DNA from: a virus
Length of the DNA: 25,743 nucleotides
IMG/VR virus record: IMGVR_UViG_3300042294_001195
Coordinates: 1-25,743 of that record
Reading direction: 5' to 3' (one strand)
The number at the start of each line of letters is the position of its first letter. Position 1 is the first letter of the stretch. The notes beneath the pieces were generated by a model, which worked only from the letters and a program-made list of their open reading frames with translations, had not been told where the DNA came from and did not search any database. Shown piece after piece: positions 7,330 through 13,316 of this stretch. The position numbers were made by a program, and so were the translations under genes.

Positions 7330-7909
7330 TTATAATGTCCCGTAAAAGTTTTTTGTACTGGAATATGTCTGTATTTAGAAAAGGTTTGTATTTCTTGATT
7401 TTTAAACTTACGGTTTCCCATACAGGGTCCAGAAGTTTCTTATCAAACTCACTAATATACGAAAATATTATATCATAAATTACCATTATTTCAGGTACTA
7501 GTTCACCTTTTAGAAATGTTTTGAGAAGAATTGGATGACCTTTTGAGCAGTCAAATACATTCTCTAATTTTGTCTGAGAGAACAATTCTGTTGATTGCTC
7601 CTTGAATAAGTAAGTCAGACTCTGCTGTCTTTTCATCCATTCTTGGTAATTTCTTTCTCCAGAATTAATAATTTCACCAATCCACATACTTTGGGGATTA
7701 TCCGCTACTATAAAATTTGATACTAGAAAATCTACTATTTCTTTGTCCGAATATTTACGAGAACTTTTCTCGAAAAAATACCGGTCTTTGCGTTTATTAA
7801 ATGATGTAAGTGTTGCTCTTGTTTTTTTATATTTAAAGTAATCATATTTGGGATTGGTGAAATGATTCTTGATTCCCAAATATGCCTGATAAGTTTCAAA
7901 TGGTGACAT
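7322..7909 (-). CDS. 59: Helicase loader gp59
   Basis: A 195-residue protein (T4 gp59 is 217 aa) that loads the gp41 helicase on gp32-covered DNA. The typical N-terminal start is present (MSPFETYQAYLGIKNHFTN), followed by YDYFKYKKTRA, a basic DNA-binding stretch (NKRKDRYFFEK), a Lys-rich RKYSDKEIVDFL helix and a hydrophobic C-terminal helical domain ending FQYKKLLRDIIN. The start overlaps the gp33 stop (TGATG). The gp33-gp59-gp32 order is that of T4 with one extra gene inserted. Confidence 0.92.
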   Translation of the reverse strand: MSPFETYQAYLGIKNHFTNPKYDYFKYKKTRATLTSFNKRKDRYFFEKSSRKYSDKEIVDFLVSNFIVADNPQSMWIGEIINSGERNYQEWMKRQQSLTYLFKEQSTELFSQTKLENVFDCSKGHPILLKTFLKGELVPEIMVIYDIIFSYISEFDKKLLDPVWETVSLKIKKYKPFLNTDIFQYKKLLRDIINE

Positions 7910-8223
7910 CAGATAGGCAAACGAGCACGGGAAGTTTTCTTCATAAAGTTAAGACTAATCGCATCATACTTTAATCTTTCTTTAAGAGGTTTAGAAATCA
8001 ATTTAGTAACCGATTCTACATCAATACCGTTGATTTCACAATAATGACAAATAGCATCAATATAATTACAGTTTTCTTCCGCAACTATTTTTTCAATTTC
8101 TAAAGCAAATTTGGAAGGAGTAAGAAACTTATCCTCTATTGCTTTTTCTAATTCTTTGTTCGTTTCCGTTTGTTCCATAGATTCTATATTAATTTCTAGA
8201 AATGTCTCTAATATATTTGCCAT
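7909..8223 (-). CDS. 33: Late transcription coactivator gp33
   Basis: A 104-residue protein (T4 gp33 is 112 aa) directly upstream of gp59, as in T4. gp33 links the sliding clamp gp45 to RNA polymerase and co-activates late promoters. Visible features are a helical segment FALEIEKIVAEENCNYIDAI, CHYCEINGIDVESVTKLIS, a PLKERLKYDAISLNF helix, and a short basic C-terminal peptide SRARLPI. The hydrophobic C-terminus is where T4 gp33 binds gp45, although the T4 sequence there differs. A TTGACT-17-TATACT promoter lies upstream, so it can be made early, in keeping with preparing the late switch. No strong ribosome site precedes the ATG. Confidence 0.8.
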   Translation of the reverse strand: MANILETFLEINIESMEQTETNKELEKAIEDKFLTPSKFALEIEKIVAEENCNYIDAICHYCEINGIDVESVTKLISKPLKERLKYDAISLNFMKKTSRARLPI

Positions 8224-8244
8224 AATTTAAGAGTAATAATATGT

Positions 8245-8273
8245 AGTATAAAATAAAATAATCAATTAGTCAA
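8245..8273 (-). promoter_or_regulatory. Host-type sigma70 promoter for gp33-gp59
   Basis: The minus strand has -35 TTGACT (8273-8268), 17 bp, and -10 TATACT (8250-8245). The TGA inside TTGACT is the stop codon of the exonuclease gene. The predicted start near 8238 leaves about 15 nt before the gp33 ATG. Confidence 0.7.
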
Positions 8274-8947
8274 ATAGACATTAGTTCAAGTTTATCATTC
8301 ACAAACTTTTTAATATATTCCACAACAAGTTTCATATATTTGTTAAGGTCTCTCTCTTCATAAACAACACATTCACCATTTTCACACGCCATAATGATGA
8401 CTAGTTTTTTGACTCTAATATCAGTCATCTCATAGAGTGCCATTCCATAGAACATCGCCTGAACGAAATAATTCTCAATCCAATCTCTTGGTTTTGGTTT
8501 TTTAGAAGTCTTAAAGTCTATGATGGCAAGTTCTCCATCAAACTCGGCAATACAATCAGTAGTACCGGCAACACCAAGTTGTTTACTATATAGAGCCCCT
8601 TCCAGACAGTAGATATTATTAATCCTGTTCAGTTCTGATTTAGCAATCTTAAAAAGAAAATCTGATATGGGTTGAACTGGAGGAAGGTCCCTATTATAAA
8701 GATAGTTCTCAACTAAAGTATGTAGGTCTGTTCCACGACTGGTTGCTGCTTTGGTGATACGGTCAGCCTCTTCTGTGCCGACTTTTTTTCTCCACTTAAC
8801 AAAAATTTCCTTATTAAAATGACTGGTTACGGAAGTGATAGAGACCAACTTGAGCAGTTGGTCCTCATCGGGTACGGAATAATATCGGACTCCATCAATT
8901 GTTTCTCTTTCAAGTTGAGGAAGTACATTATCAAGATGATTAAACAT
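8270..8947 (-). CDS. PD-(D/E)XK exonuclease, MGME1/RecB-like
   Basis: A 225-residue single-domain nuclease. The catalytic series is complete: RGTDLH with H76, E117, the GVAGTTDC segment with D131, IIDFKTSKK with D144 and K146, and the Q-x3-Y motif Q163...Y167. This pattern matches the MGME1/RecB-type exonuclease branch found in many T4-like cyanophages; such enzymes digest DNA ends, and this one probably serves phage recombination or host DNA breakdown. The ATG follows the homing endonuclease stop directly (TAAATG), and its ribosome site GAGGT lies inside the last codons of that endonuclease. Upstream of the insertion lies phoH, downstream gp33. Confidence 0.85.
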   Translation of the reverse strand: MFNHLDNVLPQLERETIDGVRYYSVPDEDQLLKLVSITSVTSHFNKEIFVKWRKKVGTEEADRITKAATSRGTDLHTLVENYLYNRDLPPVQPISDFLFKIAKSELNRINNIYCLEGALYSKQLGVAGTTDCIAEFDGELAIIDFKTSKKPKPRDWIENYFVQAMFYGMALYEMTDIRVKKLVIIMACENGECVVYEERDLNKYMKLVVEYIKKFVNDKLELMSI

Positions 8948-9673
8948 TTAAGACCTCACTCTTCCTTTATTATAACCCATAGGTATAGATTCGTCAATAT
9001 TCATAAGTTTTTCTTCAATACCATTATTAATCCAAACTCTCTTTGGACGATTTTTTGCCTTTTCTTTTAACTTTTCAATAGTTTCTGGGGAGTGCTTTTT
9101 TCCATACATAGGATTATTTTCTCCATTTACATCGTGATGATTTTCACTAATTTTTTTCTTAGTTTCATCACTAAGAACTCTACCAAGATTTATTTGACGC
9201 AATTTTTCAATAGATTCTGGACTCAGTTTTCTTCCAATTAACCAAGGTTTTGATTTACCTTTTGAGGCAACACTCATTTTTCTTTTTGTTTCATCACTAT
9301 GATTCTTACCGTACATACCAACTTTTTTTTCTTTATGAAGTTGCTTAACTCTTTCGGAACATTCTTGACGATATTCTTCGGTTACTTCCCAACCAAAAAT
9401 GCCGTCACCACCATCAGTTAAATTATAACCATAAGGAACTTTGGTATTATATTCTTTAATGTAATACTGCTCTAATTCATATGCTCTTCCAGCAGAGTCA
9501 ACTTCTTCAATCAATTCAATAAAGAACTTATCTTCTCCATATTTTTTGATTGCTTCAGTTAAAAGAAATCCTCTTTTGGTATGTTGATAAAATCTTTCAG
9601 TAATGGAAAATTTGGTTATTCCAATATACTGTTTTTTATTTTCAAAATTAGTAATTAAGTAAATTTTATACAT
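8948..9673 (-). CDS. Free-standing GIY-YIG homing endonuclease
   Basis: A 241-residue protein. The N-terminal GIY-YIG nuclease shows YLIT (Y5), QYIGIT (Y16, G18), R27 in ERF, H31 and the metal-binding glutamate E66 in AYELEQYYI, followed by the family's NLTDGGDG. From about 115 to 205 there are three or four NUMOD3-type DNA-binding repeats (MYGKNHSDETKRKMS, GRKLSPESIEKLRQ, VLSDETKKKIS, MYGKKHSPETIEKLKE). The C-terminus is RVWINNGIEEK to the end, a short module common in such enzymes. It lies between phoH and the exonuclease with no intron in sight, like the T4 seg genes. All active-site residues seem intact. Its 5' leader carries a hairpin with a late promoter box in the loop, and its 3' end supplies the ribosome site of the exonuclease. 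Confidence 0.9.
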   Translation of the reverse strand: MYKIYLITNFENKKQYIGITKFSITERFYQHTKRGFLLTEAIKKYGEDKFFIELIEEVDSAGRAYELEQYYIKEYNTKVPYGYNLTDGGDGIFGWEVTEEYRQECSERVKQLHKEKKVGMYGKNHSDETKRKMSVASKGKSKPWLIGRKLSPESIEKLRQINLGRVLSDETKKKISENHHDVNGENNPMYGKKHSPETIEKLKEKAKNRPKRVWINNGIEEKLMNIDESIPMGYNKGRVRS

Positions 9674-9676
9674 TAT

Positions 9677-9730
9677 CTAACTCATAGAAGGTTATAATTA
9701 TTTATATAAATGTAAACTTCCACGAGTTAG
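9677..9730 (-). promoter_or_regulatory. 14-bp leader hairpin upstream of the homing endonuclease
   Basis: In the minus transcript CTAACTCGTGGAAG pairs with CTTCTATGAGTTAG through 12 Watson-Crick and 2 G-U pairs around a 26-nt loop. The 3' arm ends 3 nt before the ATG and includes GAG, the only weak ribosome site. Transcripts from upstream (phoH) would fold it; a transcript started in the loop could not. Hairpins of this design control homing endonuclease translation in T4. Confidence 0.7.
9699..9706 (-). promoter_or_regulatory. T4-type late promoter box TATAAATA
   Basis: A perfect TATAAATA on the minus strand lies inside the loop of the leader hairpin, 26-33 nt upstream of the homing endonuclease ATG. 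Initiation a few bases downstream would give an mRNA with only the 3' arm, freeing the start region. Confidence 0.65.
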
Positions 9731-9739
9731 ACATATAAT

Positions 9740-10492
9740 TTACAATCCAAGTGCGTGTTGAGCAATTAAAAATTCCTTAACTAATCCTGAACGAATCACA
9801 TCATCAATACCAAACTCAATTATATCAATAGAAGGCATAGTTCTCAAAATTTTCATAAAGTCAATTACACCATTTTTTTCATTTGTTTTAATTAAATCAG
9901 ATTGAGTAGCATCACCACAAAACATAATCTTGGAATTTTCACCGACACGAGTAATAATAGAACATAATTCGTGAAAATTTGCGTTTTGGAACTCATCTAC
10001 AATAATAATTGAATTATCAAGCGTAGTTCCTCTGAGGAATGAGGTGCTCCAGAACTTAATTGTTTCCTGTGCCTTAAGATTGCCATAAAGCATCTCAAAT
10101 TCGGCATCACTTGAAAGTTGGAACATATACTTCACCATATTCTTATAAGGAATCTGGTAAATATCTGACTTGTCATCATAAGAACCGGGAAGAAATCCAA
10201 TTTCTCTTGTGGCAACTAAAGAACGAACAAGGTAGATTTTTTCGTAAGGTGTTCTTTCATCCAAAACCTCACGAAGAGCATTATAAAGAGTAATAAAAGT
10301 TTTACCGGTTCCGGCACACCCATAAGCAACTAAATGTTTTTGAGCGGCATAAGAATTGAAAAGTTTCTTTTGATTTTCGGTAAGTGGATCAATATCTACT
10401 AGATATTCAGAACTTAACGGTTTTTTACGCTTTGCCTGACGAGTTGTAAGACCAACACCGATTGGTTGCTCTGCTCTTTTTCTTCTTGCCAT
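9740..10492 (-). CDS. phoH: PhoH-like ATPase
   Basis: A 250-residue P-loop ATPase of the PhoH family. Walker A is GCAGTGKT (58-65), Walker B is IIIVDEFQN with D166-E167, and the sensor-like CGDATQSD lies at 192-199. The N-terminal RRKRAEQP and QAKRKKP are basic. PhoH proteins are widespread in marine phages; the name comes from phosphate-starvation genes in bacteria, but the role in phages is unclear, with RNA-related functions suggested. The start overlaps the previous stop by one base (TAATG). A homing endonuclease has been placed 66 nt downstream, separating it from the replication genes. Confidence 0.92.
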   Translation of the reverse strand: MARRKRAEQPIGVGLTTRQAKRKKPLSSEYLVDIDPLTENQKKLFNSYAAQKHLVAYGCAGTGKTFITLYNALREVLDERTPYEKIYLVRSLVATREIGFLPGSYDDKSDIYQIPYKNMVKYMFQLSSDAEFEMLYGNLKAQETIKFWSTSFLRGTTLDNSIIIVDEFQNANFHELCSIITRVGENSKIMFCGDATQSDLIKTNEKNGVIDFMKILRTMPSIDIIEFGIDDVIRSGLVKEFLIAQHALGL

Positions 10493-10740
10493 TAGAGTTT
10501 CTTTACGTTTGATTTTGGTGCTTTACTTGCTTTTTCCAAGACTTCATTCCATCCCGGATTCCGTGCGATCAGTTTATCCCTCCACTCACCAACTTCTCCT
10601 GGAGAAGGGCAGGTAGAAGGATCGGACCAATCACGAACCCATTCAGGATTGTCTATTTTCCACTGGTCCCAAAGGTGGACACTCATTTCCACTTCTTTCT
10701 GCTCACCAGTTTTTGTATTCACTATAGGGTACGTTGCCAT
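10492..10740 (-). CDS. Small conserved cyanophage protein, FmdB-like start
   Basis: An 82-residue protein beginning MATYPIVNTKTGEQKEVEMS, which resembles the opening of small FmdB-type zinc-ribbon proteins but lacks their CxxC pairs (only one Cys, in PSTCPSP). A Trp-rich middle follows (HLWDQWKIDNPEWVRDW), then GEVGEWRDKLIARNPGW and a Lys-rich end. It lies 25 nt downstream of thyX and overlaps phoH by one base, so it is translated with both. I recognise the type as common in T4-like cyanophages but no function is known to me. Confidence 0.7.
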   Translation of the reverse strand: MATYPIVNTKTGEQKEVEMSVHLWDQWKIDNPEWVRDWSDPSTCPSPGEVGEWRDKLIARNPGWNEVLEKASKAPKSNVKKL

Positions 10741-10762
10741 TGTTATAAAATCAAGACAAAAA

Positions 10763-10770
10763 TATTTATG
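10763..10770 (-). promoter_or_regulatory. Possible late box CATAAATA before the 82-residue gene and phoH
   Basis: The minus strand reads CATAAATA, one base from the T4 late consensus, overlapping the thyX stop and lying 23 nt before the ATG at 10740. Late boxes are AT-rich, so a chance match is possible. Confidence 0.3.
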
Positions 10771-11521
10771 GACTCAACCGTGCTTTATGAAGACGCTTCT
10801 CTTCATAATAACTAAAGATTTCTGGAACCCACGCTTTCATTACAGGAACCATTCCTTCACAGAGAGCCTGAATCTCTACCTGAGCATCAAGTTTTGCTCT
10901 CAGGTCAAGGAAGTGAAGTGCGGCACGAAGGGAGAATGAGACCACAAAGTTCTGACGAATGTTTTGAGGAAGGTAATCACGAAGATGTTCTTCTGCCATA
11001 CCACGCTGTTCGTAACCCTCAGCATACCTCTCAGATGCCGCCAGACAGAACTTTAACTGCCTTTCGTAGTCTTCCCTTGTCCATTCGTACTTGTGCCCTT
11101 TACGGTCCAAGTAGAGACCTTCTGGACGCACATAATAAACCTCTTCGGGTTTCAGTTCACCTTTGGCAACCTTCAGTACACGACGACCAGTATACCTTTG
11201 TGATTGAACATCAAAACTTACACCAACACGATGAGTTCTTGCCTGTACGATGACATTATGAACGAACCCAACACAGTCCAGAGAAATGGCAGGATGCTCC
11301 AGCGGTCCCCAGTGCCCTCTTTCATTTGCAAGAAGTTGTTCAATCACCCATTTACCGCATTCCTTTTCACCGGGAGTCATTTTGGTATGAATAGGGTCTT
11401 CCGAATAATCATTCTTACCTGCCTGATAAACAAGAGTTTGCGGAAGTTGTGTTTGACGAATCATCACAACTTTCATATAACGGTCAAGTTCAAGAAGATC
11501 TTTTGCTTTAATAGGTCTCAT
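10766..11521 (-). CDS. thyX: FAD-dependent thymidylate synthase ThyX
   Basis: A 251-residue protein that makes dTMP from dUMP with methylene-tetrahydrofolate and NADPH through FAD. Signature parts are GPLEHPAISLDCVGFVH (flavin region), the ThyX motif region VQARTHRVGVSFDVQSQRY, LPQNIRQNFVVSFSLRAALHF, and the C-terminal LRAKLDAQVEIQALCEGM with the catalytic-site Gln/Glu. The motif reads THR-X8-S where the classical form is RHR-X7-S; I believe this variant also occurs in cyanobacterial ThyX. The ATG overlaps the preceding small gene by 4 nt (ATGA). It supplies thymidylate for an AT-rich genome. Confidence 0.95.
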   Translation of the reverse strand: MRPIKAKDLLELDRYMKVVMIRQTQLPQTLVYQAGKNDYSEDPIHTKMTPGEKECGKWVIEQLLANERGHWGPLEHPAISLDCVGFVHNVIVQARTHRVGVSFDVQSQRYTGRRVLKVAKGELKPEEVYYVRPEGLYLDRKGHKYEWTREDYERQLKFCLAASERYAEGYEQRGMAEEHLRDYLPQNIRQNFVVSFSLRAALHFLDLRAKLDAQVEIQALCEGMVPVMKAWVPEIFSYYEEKRLHKARLSP

Positions 11522-11685
11522 TTCTTTCCAAATCCTTTTGATGTTTTTGCTTCAAGTTCTGCAAGTTCTTGTTTTACAACTCGCAATTGTTGTTTCATTT
11601 CTATCAGTTGCTCATCAGAATAAAGATGGTCTTGTTTACTCAATCTTTCAAGCAACTTTACCAGTTCTTTTGCTCTATTCGTCAT
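11518..11685 (-). CDS. Small helical protein, 55 residues
   Basis: ATG at 11685 to TGA at 11518-11520 gives 55 residues beginning MTNRAKELVKLLERLSKQ and ending TSKGFGKK. It is predicted to be one or two long amphipathic helices (QLIEMKQQLRVVKQELAELE has heptad spacing), so it may form a coiled coil. It overlaps the upstream 57-residue gene by 11 nt and the thyX start by 4 nt, which is typical of translational coupling here and supports it being real. Function unknown; co-expression with thyX is the only hint. Confidence 0.7.
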   Translation of the reverse strand: MTNRAKELVKLLERLSKQDHLYSDEQLIEMKQQLRVVKQELAELEAKTSKGFGKK

Positions 11686-11848
11686 CTAAATCACTATCCT
11701 CAAAAATTTCGTCATAATCTAAAACTGCCCGTTTTCTCATCGGTTCCATAGGAGTATAAGCAGAAACATCAGAATAGATTTCTGCCTTTAATGAATCCAC
11801 AAGCAATTCCATATTACGAACGATAAGTTTTAATTTTTCTTTGTCCAT
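11675..11848 (-). CDS. Small acidic protein, 57 residues
   Basis: Begins MDKEKLKLIVRNMELLVDSL and ends with an acidic tail (YDEIFEDSDLDDE). The frame could start three codons earlier at a TTG (11857), but the ATG at 11848 is preferred as the normal codon with CGAGAG upstream. An N-terminal helix is followed by a Pro/Met-rich linker. It is the first gene after a TTGACA-17-TAAAAT promoter, and the 55-residue gene and thyX follow with overlaps. Function unknown. Confidence 0.65.
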   Translation of the reverse strand: MDKEKLKLIVRNMELLVDSLKAEIYSDVSAYTPMEPMRKRAVLDYDEIFEDSDLDDE

Positions 11849-11869
11849 ATCTTGCAATACTCTCGTCTT

Positions 11870-11898
11870 ATTTTACATAAAAAAAGGGAGGATGTCAA
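11870..11898 (-). promoter_or_regulatory. Sigma70 promoter for the thyX cluster, nested in a terminator
   Basis: The minus strand has consensus -35 TTGACA (11898-11893), 17 bp, and -10 TAAAAT (11875-11870). The -35 covers the 4-nt loop of the terminator hairpin and one closing base on either side, and the T-tract lies in the spacer. The predicted start is near 11863, about 15 nt before the ATG at 11848. Confidence 0.75.
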
Positions 11899-11905
11899 TC
11901 CTCCC
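11879..11905 (-). terminator. Rho-independent terminator after the DUF4278-like pair
   Basis: On the minus strand GGGAGGAT, loop TGAC and ATCCTCCC make a perfect 8-bp stem followed by seven T. It starts 5 nt after the stop of the 33-residue gene. The promoter for the next unit overlaps it. Confidence 0.9.
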
Positions 11906-11909
11906 AGTT

Positions 11910-12011
11910 TCAGGCAACTTGTGGTTTTTTTGCCATATTCAGTTGTGCTACTTGAAGGAGTTTTTCCTTCTTTGCTTTTCTTTTAAGATAGCGAACGAAA
12001 TAAGTGTTCAT
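11910..12011 (-). CDS. Very small basic peptide, 33 residues
   Basis: ATG at 12011 to TGA at 11910-11912 encodes MNTYFVRYLKRKAKKEKLLQ and 13 more residues. It is strongly basic in the middle. The evidence for translation is a near-perfect ribosome site, AAGGAGGGG, 5 nt before the ATG, plus a 4-nt ATGA overlap with the DUF4278-like gene, plus a terminator 5 nt after the stop. Function unknown; peptides of this kind in phages often bind host enzymes or nucleic acid, but nothing here proves that. Confidence 0.65.
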   Translation of the reverse strand: MNTYFVRYLKRKAKKEKLLQVAQLNMAKKPQVA

Positions 12012-12145
12012 TTGTGCCCCTCCTTTACATACTTAATACCACGATAGGTTTCGTTGTATTGTTGGGGTTGCTGCATCATTTGCTGTTGGTATTCAATACG
12101 CTTTTGGGTATCATATTCAACACCACGATATACGACTTTGGACAT
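12008..12145 (-). CDS. DUF4278-like small protein with two YRG motifs, 45 residues
   Basis: ATG at 12145 to TGA at 12008-12010. It starts MSKVVYRGVEYDTQKR and ends TYRGIKYVKEGHK, so two YRG-x-x-Y motifs flank a Gln-rich helix. This paired YRG pattern resembles DUF4278, a family of small cyanobacterial proteins of unknown function, and suggests a host-derived gene. AAAGGAG lies 8 nt upstream of the ATG. It overlaps the 33-residue gene by 4 nt. Its frame stays open for 29 codons upstream of the ATG with no ATG, GTG or TTG there. Confidence 0.7.
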   Translation of the reverse strand: MSKVVYRGVEYDTQKRIEYQQQMMQQPQQYNETYRGIKYVKEGHK

Positions 12146-12229
12146 TAGGTTTGCTCCTTTACTTTTTAGGTATTGGTGCGTTGCTTCCCAAATGGTACTT
12201 CCGTCGCGTGTGCGATCAACGTACTGTAT

Positions 12230-12258
12230 ATATTAGCATAAAATCAAAAAAGTAGCAA
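12230..12258 (-). promoter_or_regulatory. Possible sigma70 promoter for the DUF4278-like pair
   Basis: The minus strand has -35 TTGCTA (12258-12253), 17 bp, and -10 TAATAT (12235-12230). The -35 overlaps the 3' arm of a terminator stem and the T-tract is in the spacer, as in the promoter at 11870-11898. The leader would be about 80 nt. Confidence 0.45.
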
Positions 12259-12293
12259 CTGATACCAAAACTGTATCATGCTGCTACCTTTTT
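12246..12293. terminator. Long interrupted hairpin with T-tracts on both strands
   Basis: GTAGCA (12252-12257) pairs with TGCTAC (12282-12287), and TGATAC (12260-12265) pairs with GTATCA (12273-12278), with a small internal loop. The minus transcript continues into six T and the plus transcript into five T. It lies in the 203-nt gap between the 117-residue and DUF4278-like genes. Confidence 0.75.
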
Positions 12294-12295
12294 AA

Positions 12296-12337
12296 AAAAC
12301 CTTAAGGGGCAAAAATTTTGGGGGAATTTTTTTGCCC
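12296..12337 (-). terminator. Terminator-like hairpin after the 117-residue gene
   Basis: On the minus strand GGGCAAAAA (12337-12329) pairs with TTTTTGCCC (12315-12307) around a C/A-rich loop. The palindrome CCTTAAGG and a T-run follow. It begins 12 nt after the stop at 12349. With the next hairpin it forms a double terminator. Confidence 0.55.
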
Positions 12338-12348
12338 GATATGAGAAA

Positions 12349-12702
12349 TCACTTTCTCTTTTTCTTTTCGGGTGCTTTGTATCCCCAAATCCTAGGAGAT
12401 ACTCTTCCATATCCCCAATCAATTTTTGTAACTACGTCTGGACCGAACTTATCGTAATACATATCAAAGATTTTAACTCTTGTACCACGACACAAATCCA
12501 TATAAGAATTTCCCCTTAGTGTATAAGACACAACATAGGCATCATTGGGAAAAGAGGTATCTTTAATCTGAGCAAGAGTTCCGTTCTCAACCAGAATCTC
12601 ACAACCATAGCGAGGAGGAATATCTTTTTTTTCTTCTGGAGTCCATTCCACTGTAGTATTATCCTCGATTGTATTTCTTTTTATATCACGAACTCGACTC
12701 AC
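12349..12702 (-). CDS. Conserved cyanophage protein of unknown function, 117 residues
   Basis: The protein begins (M)SRVRDIKRNTIEDNTT, has a beta-rich centre (YGCEILVENGTLAQIKD, DAYVVSYTLRGN, GTRVKIFDMYYDKFG) and a strongly basic end (KAPEKKKRK). An ATG at 12717 would add five residues, but GTG at 12702 is preferred: GGGGAGG lies 6 nt upstream of it and it overlaps the preceding TGA as GTGA, whereas the ATG has no ribosome site. It is paired with the DUF6433-like gene and ended by hairpins. No family recognised. Confidence 0.7.
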   Translation of the reverse strand: MSRVRDIKRNTIEDNTTVEWTPEEKKDIPPRYGCEILVENGTLAQIKDTSFPNDAYVVSYTLRGNSYMDLCRGTRVKIFDMYYDKFGPDVVTKIDWGYGRVSPRIWGYKAPEKKKRK

Positions 12703-13274
12703 GAACGACCTCCCCATACGATTTCTGGGTATGCCTGAGAAACAATTTCCTTCGTGATTTTATATTTCGTTTCAAGTTTCTTATCTTTGACCAGACATAG
12801 AATCTCTGCCTCTAGAGGATGAAGACCCTGAAGAATATTAATGAACATCGTTTCTCTACGAAGAGAACTCAGTCCATCATTACCACCTTTAATAAAGTTA
12901 TAAAACTTTGAATATTCTTTACGAATTGATGAAAAACCTTGATCTTGTGAACCAAGTGAATTGGAACCAATCTCGCCCATTTTTCCCACGGCATCATCAA
13001 TCTTTTCACTGAGAGTTCCACTAAATGAACCTTGCTCTCCCACACTTGAATAAGGAACAATACCTTCGGGAAGAGAAGATGTCACACTTTCATCAAAGTT
13101 CCAGATAAAAATTGCCCTCAGTGATGGGTCATTATATTTTTGTAGAACCTCAACTTTTTTGATATTGGTTCTTTGCTTTGCTACAAGATTCAGAACCTCA
13201 AAGGTAAAAGGATTTGCTGGTAAATCAATACTTACCGATGGAGTTGTTTTTGGTTTTGCTTTTGTCGCTGTCAT
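12699..13274 (-). CDS. DUF6433-like conserved phage protein
   Basis: A 191-residue protein with the pattern I associate with DUF6433, common in T4-like cyanophages: ANPFTFEVLNLVAKQRTN, KKVEVLQKYNDPSLRAIFIW, LPEGIVPYSS, GSNSLGSQDQGFSSIRKEY, FIKGGNDGLSSLRRE, then FINILQGLHPLEAEILCLVK and a PEIVWGGRS end. Function unknown; the YNFIKGG and HPLEAEI parts look like a conserved helical core. The N-terminal 14 residues (TATKAKPKTTPSV) are probably disordered. A CTAAATA late-type box about 33 nt upstream suggests late expression, perhaps in assembly. The last codons carry the ribosome site of the next gene. Confidence 0.75.
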   Translation of the reverse strand: MTATKAKPKTTPSVSIDLPANPFTFEVLNLVAKQRTNIKKVEVLQKYNDPSLRAIFIWNFDESVTSSLPEGIVPYSSVGEQGSFSGTLSEKIDDAVGKMGEIGSNSLGSQDQGFSSIRKEYSKFYNFIKGGNDGLSSLRRETMFINILQGLHPLEAEILCLVKDKKLETKYKITKEIVSQAYPEIVWGGRS

Positions 13275-13306
13275 AATTGTTTAATATGTAATTATAATCT
13301 TAATGA

Positions 13307-13313
13307 TATTTAG
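13307..13313 (-). promoter_or_regulatory. Late-type box CTAAATA before the DUF6433-like gene
   Basis: The minus strand reads CTAAATA 33 nt before the ATG at 13274 and just after the preceding stop. It is the same heptamer as upstream of the hub chaperone and the divergent structural genes. Confidence 0.45.
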
Positions 13314-13316
13314 AGT

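Noticed and set aside
10894-11623. Two plus-strand open frames opposite thyX and the small gene before it
   Set aside because: They overlap real genes with catalytic motifs and tight overlaps; translated sequence shows no family features.
12349-12717. ATG at 12717 as start of the 117-residue gene
   Set aside because: No ribosome site precedes it, whereas GTG at 12702 has GGGGAGG at 6 nt and a GTGA overlap.
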